Source: Paraurantiacibacter namhicola (lineage in GTDB: Bacteria; Pseudomonadota; Alphaproteobacteria; Sphingomonadales; Sphingomonadaceae). From it: a stretch of 64,000 nt of DNA. The notes beneath the pieces are model-generated. The model did not search any database, was not told the origin of the DNA, and saw only the letters and a list, made by a program, of their open reading frames with translations. Position 1 is the first letter of the stretch. Each line of letters begins with the position of its first letter. The stretch is taken from assembly GCF_001687545.1 (NCBI RefSeq), contig NZ_CP016545.1:2279001-2343000 (forward strand), written 5' to 3'. Positions 36,384-45,553 of this stretch are shown in pieces. Position numbers and translations under genes: made by a program.

Positions 36384-38132
36384 TTACAATTCCTCAACCG
36401 CCTCGACCCCCAAAACGGACAGGCCATTGCGTAAAACCTGCCCGATTTGGCAGCTAAGGAAAAGCCTTGCTGCGGTCAGTTCCGCATTCTGTGCCACGAT
36501 GATGCGTTTCTGCGGGTCGTCATTCCCGGCATTCCAGTAGGCGTGGAAGGCCCCGGCGAGGTCGTAGAGGTAGAAAGCGATGCGGTGCGGCTCGCGCGCC
36601 TGCGCTGCGCTTTCCACCATGCGCGGGAATTGCGCGGCTTCCCTGATCAGCGCGATTTCGTCCTCGCCCAGCAGGCCAAGATTGTCACCGGACGGCTCCA
36701 CGCCTTCTTCCGCCTTTGCCTTGCGCAGCGTCGAATGGATCCGTGCATGGGCATATTGGACGTAGAAGACGGGGTTGTCCTTGGACGCTTCCACCACCTT
36801 GGCGAAATCGAAATCCATCTGGGCTTCGGGCTTGCGGGTCAGCATGGTGAAACGCACCACGTCTTTGCCGACTTCCTCCACCATGTCCGCGATGGTGATG
36901 AAATTGCCGGACCGCTTGGACATCTTCACCGGCTCGCCGCCGCGAAGCAGCTGCACCATCTGCACCAGCTTCACATCGAAGGGCACGGGCTCACCCTTCC
37001 CTTCGCTCAGCGCTTCGACTGCGGCCTTGATGCGCTTGACGGTGCCGGCATGGTCCGCGCCCCAGATATCGATCAGCTCGTCGGAGCTTTCCGCCTTCTG
37101 CATGTGATAGGCGAGGTCCGCGCCGAAATAGGTCCAGCTGCCATCGCTCTTCTTGATGGGACGGTCCTGGTCGTCCCCGAATCGGGTCGAGCGGAAGAGA
37201 GGCAGCTCCACCGCCTCCCAGTCTTCCGGCGTCTTGCCCTTGGGCTTTTCCAGCTCACCATCATAGACGAGATCGTGCTGGCGCAGCCATTTCTCTGCCT
37301 CTTCCGGCTTACCGGCGGCCTGCAATTCGGCTTCCGAAGCGAAGACATCGTGGCGGATGCCCAGCAGCGCAAGGTCGCCCCGGATCATTTCCATCATCGC
37401 CGCGACTGCGCGAGTGCGGAACAGGTCCAGCCACTCGCTCTCGGGCGCGCCCTGGTATGTGTCGCCAAATTCCTCGGCCAGCGCCTTGCCGACTGGGATC
37501 AGGTAAGGGCCGGGATAGAAACCTTCGGGAATCTCGCCGATGTCCTCGCCCAGCGCCTCGCGGTAACGCAGATGCGCGGACCGGGCGAGCGTCTGTACCT
37601 GCGCGCCGGCATCGTTGACGTAATATTCGCGCGTCACCTCGTGCCCGCCGAATTCGAGCAGGCTGGCCAGCGCATCGCCCACCACTGCCCCGCGGCAATG
37701 GCCCATGTGCATCGGGCCCGTCGGGTTGGCGGAGACATATTCCACGTTGACGGAGCGCCCGTGGCCCATCGTGGAGCGGCCGTAATCCGTACCGCGCGCG
37801 GCTATGGCTTCCAGCTCGCCTAGCCAGACCTGCCGGGCAAGGCGCAGGTTTATGAAACCCGGCCCGGCGATTTCGGTGCTGGTGATCAGCGGATCGTCCG
37901 CCAGCTTGCCGACAATCAGCTCGGCCAGCGCGCGCGGATTGGTCTTTGCAGGCTTGGCCAGAACCATGGCTGCATTGGTAGCAAGATCGCCATGCGAGGG
38001 ATCGCGCGGCGGCTCCACGCTCACATTCGCATGCGGCGTGCCGGGCGGCAGGTGGCCTTCTTTCTCCAGCGCGGTCAGCGCAGCGGAGATCTTGGCAGTG
38101 AACTGGGCGTAAAGCGTATCGGGTGCAGGCAT
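36384..38132 (-). CDS. argS: Arginyl-tRNA synthetase
   Basis: Class I aminoacyl-tRNA synthetase, 582 residues, normal length. The HIGH box appears as HMGH (142-145, in GPMHMGHCRG) and KMSKR near residue 400; the N-terminal Add-1 domain (1-110) and the C-terminal anticodon-binding DALR domain (ARLFLSCQIGQVLRNGL at the end) are both complete. First gene of the argS-SPOR-nagZ-scpA-scpB-tatABC operon on the minus strand. Confidence 0.97.
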   Translation of the reverse strand: MPAPDTLYAQFTAKISAALTALEKEGHLPPGTPHANVSVEPPRDPSHGDLATNAAMVLAKPAKTNPRALAELIVGKLADDPLITSTEIAGPGFINLRLARQVWLGELEAIAARGTDYGRSTMGHGRSVNVEYVSANPTGPMHMGHCRGAVVGDALASLLEFGGHEVTREYYVNDAGAQVQTLARSAHLRYREALGEDIGEIPEGFYPGPYLIPVGKALAEEFGDTYQGAPESEWLDLFRTRAVAAMMEMIRGDLALLGIRHDVFASEAELQAAGKPEEAEKWLRQHDLVYDGELEKPKGKTPEDWEAVELPLFRSTRFGDDQDRPIKKSDGSWTYFGADLAYHMQKAESSDELIDIWGADHAGTVKRIKAAVEALSEGKGEPVPFDVKLVQMVQLLRGGEPVKMSKRSGNFITIADMVEEVGKDVVRFTMLTRKPEAQMDFDFAKVVEASKDNPVFYVQYAHARIHSTLRKAKAEEGVEPSGDNLGLLGEDEIALIREAAQFPRMVESAAQAREPHRIAFYLYDLAGAFHAYWNAGNDDPQKRIIVAQNAELTAARLFLSCQIGQVLRNGLSVLGVEAVEEL

Positions 38133-38240
38133 GGCCGCGCCGTTAGCGTGTTTGCGCGCTGCGGGAAAGCACCTGCAAGGCCTCGACAGAATCGGTCCCA
38201 GGCAGGTGCGAGGTGGCTACCCCGCGCCGTGCCCTGCCAA

Positions 38241-38891
38241 TCAGCGCGTGGCGTTGTAGCGCAGCTGGTCCTGCGTCAGCTGGAAACCGACCAGCAGTTC
38301 GAACGAAGCACGCGCCAGCGCGGCCTGCACTTCGGGCTGGGTCAGCGGATCGACGGCTGCATCAGCCTCGCCAGCACGGCGGCGGCGGGTGATCTGCGCG
38401 CGAATATCCTCGGGCAGCGTCGCCGCCGCCCGGTCGATCCACGCAGCGCCCGTGCCCGTGCCCTGCGCGCGGTATTCACCGTCTGCGAAGTTCAGCGTGA
38501 CCTGTCCAATGCGTTTGGCAACGACGGCGCTGCCGCCGCGCATGACGACCGAGTAATACGGCAGGGTTACGGTGCGCGCGCCGCGATTGTCGCGCCGCTG
38601 TGCCAGCACGTCGAATGTCGCGGTGGCATAGACCTGGTCACCCGATTCGTCGCACGTGCTGCGCACGTTGGTGATGCTGGCGGTGACGTCGATCGCATCG
38701 GCCGTGCGGGCACCTTCGCGGGTGAAGGTGGTCAGGTTGCCCGTGTAATCGGGAACGCCAACAGCCGGGCAGGTGGTGCGCAGCGCGCTGATACCAACGC
38801 CCTGTTCCACCACGATATCGCCTTCGGAGCGGCAGCCTGCCAGCGCGAAAGCTGTGGCGGCGGCGGTGATCAGGACCTTGCGAGACATCAT
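38241..38891 (-). CDS. Lipoprotein of unknown function
   Basis: Not recognised. The 216-residue product has a lipobox LAGC (Cys near residue 20), then a beta-rich body with [38 protein letters not shown] and a basic stretch [11 protein letters not shown], ending in a helix ([20 protein letters not shown]). A cysteine pair (TTCPAVG, RSTCDES) might form a disulfide. Two adjacent ATGs can start it; AAGGA is 10 nt before the first. Monocistronic and divergent from ispH. Confidence 0.75.
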   Translation of the reverse strand: MMSRKVLITAAATAFALAGCRSEGDIVVEQGVGISALRTTCPAVGVPDYTGNLTTFTREGARTADAIDVTASITNVRSTCDESGDQVYATATFDVLAQRRDNRGARTVTLPYYSVVMRGGSAVVAKRIGQVTLNFADGEYRAQGTGTGAAWIDRAAATLPEDIRAQITRRRRAGEADAAVDPLTQPEVQAALARASFELLVGFQLTQDQLRYNATR

Positions 38892-38968
38892 CGACTGGAA
38901 TTCCTTGTCAGTTCGGGGCAGCGCCCTACCTCTTTCATGAGAAGGCCACAACCGCTAGAGCGCCCTGC

Positions 38969-39955
38969 ATGAACGCCCCCTTTCAGAATGACGCCCCCAC
39001 CGCCAATGCTTCCGGCCGCAAACTGCCGCTGCAAGTGCTCGTCGCTGCGCCGCGCGGGTTCTGCGCCGGCGTCGATCGCGCGATCGAGATCGTGGAAAAG
39101 GCGATCGAGCGTTATGGCGCGCCGGTCTATGTCCGGCACGAGATCGTGCACAACCGCTTCGTGGTCGAGGGACTGAAGCAGAAGGGCGCCATCTTCGTCG
39201 AGGAACTGGACGAGGTGCCGGACGGGGTTCCGGTCGTCTTCAGCGCGCATGGCGTTCCCAAGGCCGTACCGGCCGAAGCGGAGCAGCGCGGCCTCGATTA
39301 CCTCGATGCGACCTGCCCGCTGGTCAGCAAGGTGCACCGGCAGGCCGAACGCCAGATCGAAAAGGGTCGGCACATCCTGTTTATTGGCCATGAAGGCCAT
39401 CCCGAGGTCATCGGCACCATGGGCCAGGTCGAACCCGGCGAGATGACGCTGGTGGAGACGCTGGAAGACGTCGAGAAACTGCCTTTTACACAGGACGATG
39501 CGCTGGGTTTCCTGACCCAGACCACGCTTTCCGTCGATGACACGGCGGACATCGTGGAGGCGCTGCGCGTGCGCTATCCGCAGATCGTCGGGCCGAAGGC
39601 GGAGGATATCTGCTACGCCACCTCCAACCGGCAGGCGGCAGTCAAGGAAATCGCGCCCGGCGCGGACCTGGTCTTGGTGATTGGTGCGCCCAATTCCTCC
39701 AATTCGGTGCGCCTCGTTGAAGTGGCGGAGCGCTGCGGCACGGATGCAAAGCTGATCCAGCGGGCAGAAAACATCGATCCCGCATGGCTCGAAGGCGTTG
39801 GCACCCTTGGCCTGACCGCCGGTGCCTCCGCGCCCGAACTCCTCGTGCGCGAGGTGCTCGACAAGCTGTCCGAATGGCGCGAGGTCGAACTGCTGAAGGT
39901 CAAGACCGCCGAGGAAAAGATGGTGTTCAAGCTGCCGCGCCAGTTGATGGACTGA
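38969..39955 (+). CDS. ispH: 4-hydroxy-3-methylbut-2-enyl diphosphate reductase
   Basis: Last enzyme of the MEP isoprenoid pathway; [4Fe-4S] enzyme giving IPP and DMAPP. The 328-residue product has all three cluster cysteines: C32 (RGFCAGV), C116 (DATCPLV) and C215 (DICYATSNR), plus the substrate motif APNSSNS. An N-terminal extension of about 18 residues before LPLQVLVAA is usual in this class. Starts an ispH-thrB-rnhA operon with gaps of 8-9 nt. Confidence 0.97.
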   Translation: MNAPFQNDAPTANASGRKLPLQVLVAAPRGFCAGVDRAIEIVEKAIERYGAPVYVRHEIVHNRFVVEGLKQKGAIFVEELDEVPDGVPVVFSAHGVPKAVPAEAEQRGLDYLDATCPLVSKVHRQAERQIEKGRHILFIGHEGHPEVIGTMGQVEPGEMTLVETLEDVEKLPFTQDDALGFLTQTTLSVDDTADIVEALRVRYPQIVGPKAEDICYATSNRQAAVKEIAPGADLVLVIGAPNSSNSVRLVEVAERCGTDAKLIQRAENIDPAWLEGVGTLGLTAGASAPELLVREVLDKLSEWREVELLKVKTAEEKMVFKLPRQLMD

Positions 39956-39963
39956 GCGCCCCC

Positions 39964-40935
39964 GTGGCCGTTTATACCCATTTGACGACGGAGGAGATCG
40001 GCCAGCTCCTGCAGCATTACGACGTCGGTGAACTGCGCAGCGCCAAGGGCATCGCGGAAGGCGTTTCAAACTCCAACTGGATCGTGGAAACCACGGCCGC
40101 GCGCTTCATCCTGACCATTTATGAGGAGCGAACCGAGCGCGAAGGCCTGCCCTTCTTCCTCGGCCTGCTGGACCATCTCTCTGCCAAGGGCAGCCCGGTC
40201 CCGCGCACCATCCATGACCGCGATGGCGCCGCCTTCCGCGAAGTGCGCGGCAAGCCCGTGGCCCTGATCGAATATTTGCCCGGCGTATCGCTGTCGCATC
40301 CCGATGCGGCGCAAGCAGAGGCGGTCGGCCGCGCACTGGCGCAGCTGCACCTGGATGCGGCGGACTTCGCCGGACGGCGCGCCAATACGCTGGGCCCGGC
40401 GCAGTGGCAGGACATGCTGCACGATTGCGGCGATGCGCAGCTTGCCGCCATTGATGCCGCACTGGCCGAGGCGGTTGAGCGCCATCTTGCCCCCATCGTG
40501 CGCGAATGGCCGCAGGGCCTGCCATCAGGGATCATCCATGCCGACCTGTTTCCCGACAATGTCCTGACGCTGGGACAGGACGTGACCGGCCTGATCGATT
40601 TCTATTTCGCCTGCGACGGCATGTACGCATACGACCTGGCGGTGACACATGCCGCGTGGAGCTTCGATGCGCATGGCGAATACCGCGCACAGATCGGTGC
40701 GGCGCTGCTGGCGGGCTATCACGCGGTGCGCCCCGTCAGCGAAGAGGAGCGGGCCGCCCTGCCACTGCTCGCGCGCGGCGCGGCCATGCGCTTCATCGCC
40801 ACGCGGGCGCATGACTGGATACACACGCCGCCCGATGCGCTGGTGGTGCGCAAGGACCCGATGGATTTCGTGCGCCGCCTCGAATTCTACACCGCCTGCG
40901 GCGAGGATGTGTTTACCTTGCGGGATCAGGCCTAA
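39964..40935 (+). CDS. thrB: Homoserine kinase, ThrB type II (choline-kinase-like fold)
   Basis: Phosphorylates homoserine for threonine synthesis. Of 323 residues, with GTG start (VAVYTHLTTEE). Unlike the GHMP-type ThrB of E. coli, it has the aminoglycoside-phosphotransferase fold: nucleotide loop IAEGVSNSNWIVET, Brenner's motif HADLFPDNVL and DFYFACDGMYAYDLA for the metal Asp. The family is typical of alphaproteobacteria and pseudomonads. Located in the ispH-thrB-rnhA operon, 8 nt after ispH. Confidence 0.93.
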   Translation: MAVYTHLTTEEIGQLLQHYDVGELRSAKGIAEGVSNSNWIVETTAARFILTIYEERTEREGLPFFLGLLDHLSAKGSPVPRTIHDRDGAAFREVRGKPVALIEYLPGVSLSHPDAAQAEAVGRALAQLHLDAADFAGRRANTLGPAQWQDMLHDCGDAQLAAIDAALAEAVERHLAPIVREWPQGLPSGIIHADLFPDNVLTLGQDVTGLIDFYFACDGMYAYDLAVTHAAWSFDAHGEYRAQIGAALLAGYHAVRPVSEEERAALPLLARGAAMRFIATRAHDWIHTPPDALVVRKDPMDFVRRLEFYTACGEDVFTLRDQA

Positions 40936-40944
40936 GGCGGGGTG

Positions 40945-41397
40945 ATGAAAACGATCGAGATCTTCACGGATGGGGCCTGCAAGGGCAATCCCGGGCCGGG
41001 CGGCTGGGGCGCGCTGCTGCGCATGGGCAAGCATGAGAAGGAACTGGCCGGGGCGGAGCTGGACACCACCAACAACCGCATGGAAATGTCAGCCGTGCTG
41101 CATGCGCTCAATGCGCTGACCGAACCGTGCGACGTCACCGTCTATTCCGACAGCAAATATGTGATCGACGGGATGACCAAGTGGATCCACGGCTGGAAGA
41201 AACGCGGCTGGGTCAATGCCAGCAAGAAGCCGGTGCGCAATGCGGATCTGTGGCACGACCTGATCGAGGCCGTGCGGCCCCACCGCGTCAGCTGGCAGTG
41301 GGTGAAAGGCCATGCGGGCCACGCGGAAAACGAACGCGTCGACCGGCTGGCAAGCGACGCTGCGGACGAAATCGCCCGCAGCGCTGCCGCTCAGTAA
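40945..41397 (+). CDS. rnhA: Ribonuclease HI
   Basis: Removes RNA from RNA-DNA hybrids. At 150 residues it has full type-I length with the catalytic set D9 (FTDGAC), E47 (NRMEM), D69 (YSDSKYV) and D133 (ERVDRLA), and H123 in KGHAGH. The basic handle ([15 protein letters not shown]) is present. The ATG has AAGG 7 nt upstream; a GTG one codon earlier is a weaker option. Stop codons of rnhA and the facing DUF1508 gene are adjacent. Confidence 0.97.
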   Translation: MKTIEIFTDGACKGNPGPGGWGALLRMGKHEKELAGAELDTTNNRMEMSAVLHALNALTEPCDVTVYSDSKYVIDGMTKWIHGWKKRGWVNASKKPVRNADLWHDLIEAVRPHRVSWQWVKGHAGHAENERVDRLASDAADEIARSAAAQ

Positions 41398-41574
41398 TCA
41401 GGAATTGTCGACGGTTTCCGCGCCCGGCCCGTTCTTCTGGATCGATTCGATCGCAGCTTTCGCGCTGGACTTGCTGGAATAGCCTTCGGTCGAGAACATC
41501 ACTTCGGAATTGTACTTGAAGCGCACGCGGAATTCGCCGGCCTTGTCCTTGTAGATCTCGAAATGGTGAGCCAT
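41398..41574 (-). CDS. DUF1508 (YegP-like) microprotein
   Basis: A 58-residue protein below usual length cut-offs. It matches a single DUF1508 unit: HFEIYKDKAGEFRVRFKYNS, then EVMFSTEGYSSKSSAKAAIE, closing with SIQKNGPGAETVD. E. coli YegP has two such units in tandem. The family is small, cytoplasmic and of uncertain function. A weak AGAGGACACCCG lies upstream of the ATG. It converges with rnhA, the stops touching, and is transcribed after the DauA-like gene on the opposite side. Confidence 0.9.
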   Translation of the reverse strand: MAHHFEIYKDKAGEFRVRFKYNSEVMFSTEGYSSKSSAKAAIESIQKNGPGAETVDNS

Positions 41575-41629
41575 CGGGTGTCCTCTCTGGTTGATTCGGC
41601 GGCCACCCTAACAAATGTCTGCTTGCTGG

Positions 41630-42748
41630 CTAGGGGGCAGGCGAAAACCGCGCGGGATCGTACCGCGCCGGGTACAGCCCACTCGTCATCGCGTCGCTTC
41701 CAAGCCCCAGCATCACCTGCGCCCCCATCCGCGCGGCAGCAGGGGCCGTCTGGATGCCGCTGCCGCCCTGCCCTGCAAACCAGAAGAAGCTGCGCTCCGC
41801 CCGGTCGAAGCCATAAGCCGGCATGCGGTCCGCGGTGAAGCTGCGAAGGCCAGCCCACCGATGTTCGACCGCCTCCACACGCCAGCCGATCACCTGCGAG
41901 AAGCGGTCCAGTGCACGGGCCACGTCGATCTCCTCCGCCGCCGCGTCGCAAGGCTCGCTCGGCGTCTCGTCATGCGGGCTCAGCCACACGCGGCCGCTAT
42001 CGGGGCGGAAGTAGAACTCGCCGGAGATGTCCAGCGTCAGGGGCAAGGCTGCCGGGGCTGGCGGATCGGTGCGCAGGACAGCCACGGTGCGGCGTAGCGG
42101 TGTGATGCCGACCGGCGCAGCGCCAGCCATCGCGGCGATACGATCCGCCCACGCCCCGGCTGCGTTGGCGACCTTGCCCGCGCGGACGACCTGCCCGGTT
42201 TCGGTTTCGACCTGCCAGCCTTCGCCCATACGCCGGATGGCACTGACCCGCGCATTGCATCGCAGCTGAACACCGCCGGCGCGGGCCAGTCGCAGGTAAT
42301 GCTGGTGGAGCGCGGCCACATCGATGTCGGCACAATCCGGCTGCCAGATCGCCTGCGTCCAGTCCCTGGAAATCTTGGGGATTCGCTGCTCGATCCCAGC
42401 ACGGCCGATCCGCTCGAAGCTGGCCTGCGTGCGTGCAAACCGCTGCTGGAAGGCGTCCAGCTTTGCGGCGTCTTCATCGCGCCCGATATACAGCGCGCCG
42501 CGCGGGGCAAGAAAGCCGCTGTCGCGCAGGTAAGGGCCGGATGCGAGCGTGAGCGGGACCAGGCCCGGCCCGCCGTAGCATTCCTCCCAGAAGGCGGCGG
42601 AGCGACCGGTGGTGTGGTAGCCCGGCTGCGCTTCCGCTTCCAGCAGCAGCACCCGCAGCCTGTCACCACCCAGCGAAACCAGCTCGGCAGCCAGGCTGGC
42701 CCCAGCCATGCCCGCGCCTATGATGGCGATGTCGTATGCGTCGTTCAC
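41630..42748 (-). CDS. FAD-dependent oxidoreductase, D-arginine dehydrogenase-like
   Basis: DadA/DAO-superfamily enzyme, 372 residues. N-terminal dinucleotide fold IAIIGAGMAGASLAAEL, AQPGYHTTGRSAAFW, then GADID-type segment (here CADIDVAALHQHYL) and C-terminal HRWAGLRSFTADRMPAYG plus FWFAGQGGSGIQTAP. These blocks strongly resemble Pseudomonas DauA, which oxidises D-arginine and other D-amino acids. It could act on other cationic D-amino acids. Its ATG overlaps the hydrolase stop (ATGA). No DauB partner is seen. Confidence 0.82.
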   Translation of the reverse strand: MNDAYDIAIIGAGMAGASLAAELVSLGGDRLRVLLLEAEAQPGYHTTGRSAAFWEECYGGPGLVPLTLASGPYLRDSGFLAPRGALYIGRDEDAAKLDAFQQRFARTQASFERIGRAGIEQRIPKISRDWTQAIWQPDCADIDVAALHQHYLRLARAGGVQLRCNARVSAIRRMGEGWQVETETGQVVRAGKVANAAGAWADRIAAMAGAAPVGITPLRRTVAVLRTDPPAPAALPLTLDISGEFYFRPDSGRVWLSPHDETPSEPCDAAAEEIDVARALDRFSQVIGWRVEAVEHRWAGLRSFTADRMPAYGFDRAERSFFWFAGQGGSGIQTAPAAARMGAQVMLGLGSDAMTSGLYPARYDPARFSPAP

Positions 42749-43716
42749 ACCGGGAAATGCCGGTCCAGGAAGTCGTCGATGCCGCCCAGCGCACGCTGGC
42801 GAACCGGGTCGATCTCGCGCAGGATCTCGTGCCGCGCTTCCTTCCCGAAGGGCAGGAAATCAGCGCCGGGTATCCGCGAAGCCGCGCGTTCGATTGCCCT
42901 GAAGCCAACCAGCAGGTCTGCCGAGGTCCCGAAGATGAAGCTGGGCACCTCGATAGCCTCCAGCGTACCCGGCGATTCGAGGTACTTGATCGAATTTATG
43001 GCGGCCGTCAGCCACCCCCAGCTGCCCGGTCCCATCTTCAGGACGGGGCGCTGCTCTATCCACTTGGCCTCATCGGCATAGCGGTCCTCGTCATGGGTCA
43101 GCAGCTTGATGCGGGTCTCCAGCTGCGTGCCGGGCTTCTCGCTCACCTTCCATGCCGGGCGGCGCGGATCGCCGATGCGGCGCATGATCGCCGCCAGCGA
43201 TGCGCTGACGCCAAGCGGCACGCTTTCGGGCAGGAACCCCAGCATCGGGGCGCTCAGGATCATGGCATTCGGTTTCACCCGTCCTTCTGCCACGGCGCGC
43301 AGCACCAGGTGCCCGCCCATGGAGTGGCCGGCGATGACGTGCGGGCCGGGCGTCGTCTCGCGCCAGTGATCCCAATACTGCGCAAGGTCCTTCGTCCAGG
43401 TGGCAAAATCCTCCACATGGCCGGTGGTCTTGTCCGTGCCCAGCCGGCCGCTGCCTGCCTGCCCGCGCCAGTCCGCTGCGCTGACTTGCCAGCCCTGCAG
43501 CCGCCAGTGCTCGAATGTTTCGAGGTATTTTTCGTAAAAATCGCCGCGGCCCGGCATGAAGAGGATGGACCCGCGGATGCCGCCTTCGGGCGGCGCCCAC
43601 ATGATCGTGCGGATCCTGTGCCCGTCTTCTGCGCGCCAGAGCGTCTCTGTCGCGTTGGACGGCACGGTGGTGGCCGTGTGCCTCGTATCGGGAAATTCGC
43701 GTGTCACGGTGTCCAT
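42745..43716 (-). CDS. Alpha/beta hydrolase, lysophospholipase/monoacylglycerol lipase type
   Basis: Serine hydrolase of 323 residues with the nucleophile elbow GHSMGG (about 148-153) and oxyanion region FMPGRGDFYEKY. The C-terminal His would lie in GKEARHEILRE and the acidic residue near FGTSADLLVG. It resembles the COG2267 lysophospholipase group, without signal peptide, so cytoplasmic. Transcribed just before the DauA-like gene with a 4-nt overlap; the shared physiological purpose is unclear. Confidence 0.85.
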   Translation of the reverse strand: MDTVTREFPDTRHTATTVPSNATETLWRAEDGHRIRTIMWAPPEGGIRGSILFMPGRGDFYEKYLETFEHWRLQGWQVSAADWRGQAGSGRLGTDKTTGHVEDFATWTKDLAQYWDHWRETTPGPHVIAGHSMGGHLVLRAVAEGRVKPNAMILSAPMLGFLPESVPLGVSASLAAIMRRIGDPRRPAWKVSEKPGTQLETRIKLLTHDEDRYADEAKWIEQRPVLKMGPGSWGWLTAAINSIKYLESPGTLEAIEVPSFIFGTSADLLVGFRAIERAASRIPGADFLPFGKEARHEILREIDPVRQRALGGIDDFLDRHFPV

Positions 43717-43807
43717 GTGGTGAATTCCACCTTCGCTCGCGTGGTTACTATTTGGTAAGCCATCGCCTGTAGCACTCGCCCTGAAGGTTCAAGGGGGCAA
43801 TTTCACA

Positions 43808-44302
43808 GTGCTGGACGATCCAATCAAATATGGCCTGCTGGCGCTGTTGGCGCTGGCCTTGGTTATTGCCGCATTCACCGACCTGAAAAGCCGCACCATC
43901 GGCAACTGGCTGACCGGCGCCGTCGCGCTGGGTGCGCCGGTGTTCTGGTGGGCCAGCGGCATGGCCCTGTGGCCCGACATCGCAACGCAAGTAGGCGTGG
44001 CGCTGGTGACATTCGCGGCGCTGGCCGTGCTGTTCGCGATGCGCGCCATGGGCGGCGGCGACGTGAAGCTGCTGACCGCCCTTGCGCTGTGGATACAGCC
44101 GCAGTGGTTCCTGCAATTGCTGGTGATGATGGCGCTGCTGGGCGGCGTGCTGACCATCGTGTTTGCCGCCGTGCACATGCTGCGCGGCCGCCGCGAGCGT
44201 CTGGCGATCCCTTATGGCGTGGCGATTTCGATGGCCGGGCTGTGGGTGCTTTCCAGCCATTACATGCCGGCCGCAGCGCAAGCTGCCGTCATGGCGCCAT
44301 GA
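43808..44302 (+). CDS. cpaA: CpaA/TadV prepilin peptidase (A24)
   Basis: Membrane aspartyl peptidase that cleaves Flp pre-pilins. The 164-residue product is the short form with only the catalytic domain: D25 in FTDLKSRTI and D85 in MGGGDVKL, the two GXGD-family aspartates, within about five hydrophobic segments. GTG start with AAGGGGGC about 10 nt upstream. First gene of the Tad/Cpa pilus cluster; its pilin substrate (flp) is not in the window. Confidence 0.92.
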   Translation: MLDDPIKYGLLALLALALVIAAFTDLKSRTIGNWLTGAVALGAPVFWWASGMALWPDIATQVGVALVTFAALAVLFAMRAMGGGDVKLLTALALWIQPQWFLQLLVMMALLGGVLTIVFAAVHMLRGRRERLAIPYGVAISMAGLWVLSSHYMPAAAQAAVMAP

Positions 44303-44376
44303 ACCCGATTTTAACCAATCCCGCCGTATCAGCGGTCAATCGTAATCCCATTTCCATTTAGGGGGCCTTGAGTTCG

Positions 44377-45486
44377 ATGGACAGGAAGAAGCTTATTCTG
44401 CTGGTAGGTGCGCTGATCATCGCGGTCGGCACGGCATTTGCCGCGCGGAGCATGTTCGCTGGGGCGTCTGCCCCGCAGGCCGAGGCCGCACCCGCTGTAC
44501 CGCAGGGCCCCAAGGTCCTGGTCGCCAAGCGCGGCCTGCCGGTCGGCACGATCATCACTGCCGATGCCATCGGCTACCAGCTGTGGCCGCAGGAAATGGT
44601 GCAGGACGCCTATTTCGTTGAAGGCGAAGCGGATATGAGCAAGCTGCTCGGCACCGTTGTGCGTCACGCAGTGACTGCCGGTGAACCCGTAACGCAGGGC
44701 TCGCTTGTAAGCCCGGGCGACCGCGGCTTCCTGGCGGCTGCCCTTGCACCCGGCATGCGCGCCATCACCGTCCCCGTGTCGGAAAAGACCGGCGTTGGCG
44801 GCTTCATCTTCCCGGGCGACCGTGTCGACCTGGTCCTGACGCAGACCGTCAATGGCGCGGAAGGCCAGAACCTGCAGGCGTCCGAGACGATCCTTCGCAA
44901 CCTGCGCGTGCTCGCCACCGACCAGTCCACTGAAACCACGACGGACGAGAACGGCAAGACCGTTGTTCGCGCCCTGCGTACAGTGACGCTGGAAGTGACG
45001 CCGCGCATCGCGGAAAAGATCGCCGTGGCGCAGACCATCGGCACGCTTTCCCTCTCCCTGCGCTCCATCGCGGATAACCAGTCCGAACTGGAACGCGCCA
45101 TCGCTTCGGGTGAAGTGACCGTGCCCGATGGCGTCAGCAAGGAAGAGGAAGAAGCCCTTCTGAAGGAAGCCATGGCTCGCCCGCAAGATGGTGCCACCAG
45201 CTATGTGACGGGCGGCGACGTGTCGCGCTTCCAGCGCAGCACCGTTCCCTCGCAGCGTGCAGCTGCCCCGGCTCCGGCCCCTGCAGCCGCACCGCAGCAG
45301 GGCGGCGCTCCCGCCGGCCAGCCCGGCGTCGCACGCCCCGCCGGCCCCGTGGTCAACGTGACCCGCGGCAAGGAAACGACGGCAGAACCGATCGGCAAGT
45401 CCGGCCGGGACCTGACCACCCAATCATCGCGCGGCTTGTCCGGTGCAGCCAGCACCGTGCCCGCCGCCCAGGCCGTGGTTCGCTGA
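44377..45486 (+). CDS. cpaB: CpaB/RcpC, Flp pilus assembly periplasmic protein
   Basis: Pilus biogenesis protein of 369 residues. N-terminal membrane anchor (LILLVGALIIAVGTAFAA, about 5-22) is followed by a SAF domain (VLVAKRGLPVGTIITADAI, about 47-65) and an RcpC-type region with ALAPGMRAITVPV and FIFPGDRVDLVLT. The tail (about 285-369) is Pro/Ala-rich. A TTG three codons upstream is an alternative start; GGGGG lies 11 nt before the ATG. Confidence 0.92.
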   Translation: MDRKKLILLVGALIIAVGTAFAARSMFAGASAPQAEAAPAVPQGPKVLVAKRGLPVGTIITADAIGYQLWPQEMVQDAYFVEGEADMSKLLGTVVRHAVTAGEPVTQGSLVSPGDRGFLAAALAPGMRAITVPVSEKTGVGGFIFPGDRVDLVLTQTVNGAEGQNLQASETILRNLRVLATDQSTETTTDENGKTVVRALRTVTLEVTPRIAEKIAVAQTIGTLSLSLRSIADNQSELERAIASGEVTVPDGVSKEEEEALLKEAMARPQDGATSYVTGGDVSRFQRSTVPSQRAAAPAPAPAAAPQQGGAPAGQPGVARPAGPVVNVTRGKETTAEPIGKSGRDLTTQSSRGLSGAASTVPAAQAVVR

Positions 45487-45553
45487 GATGCACCGCGCCA
45501 ACACCCATTCGCAGGCCGCAATGGCCCGAATTCCCGAACCGAGGGGCAAGACC

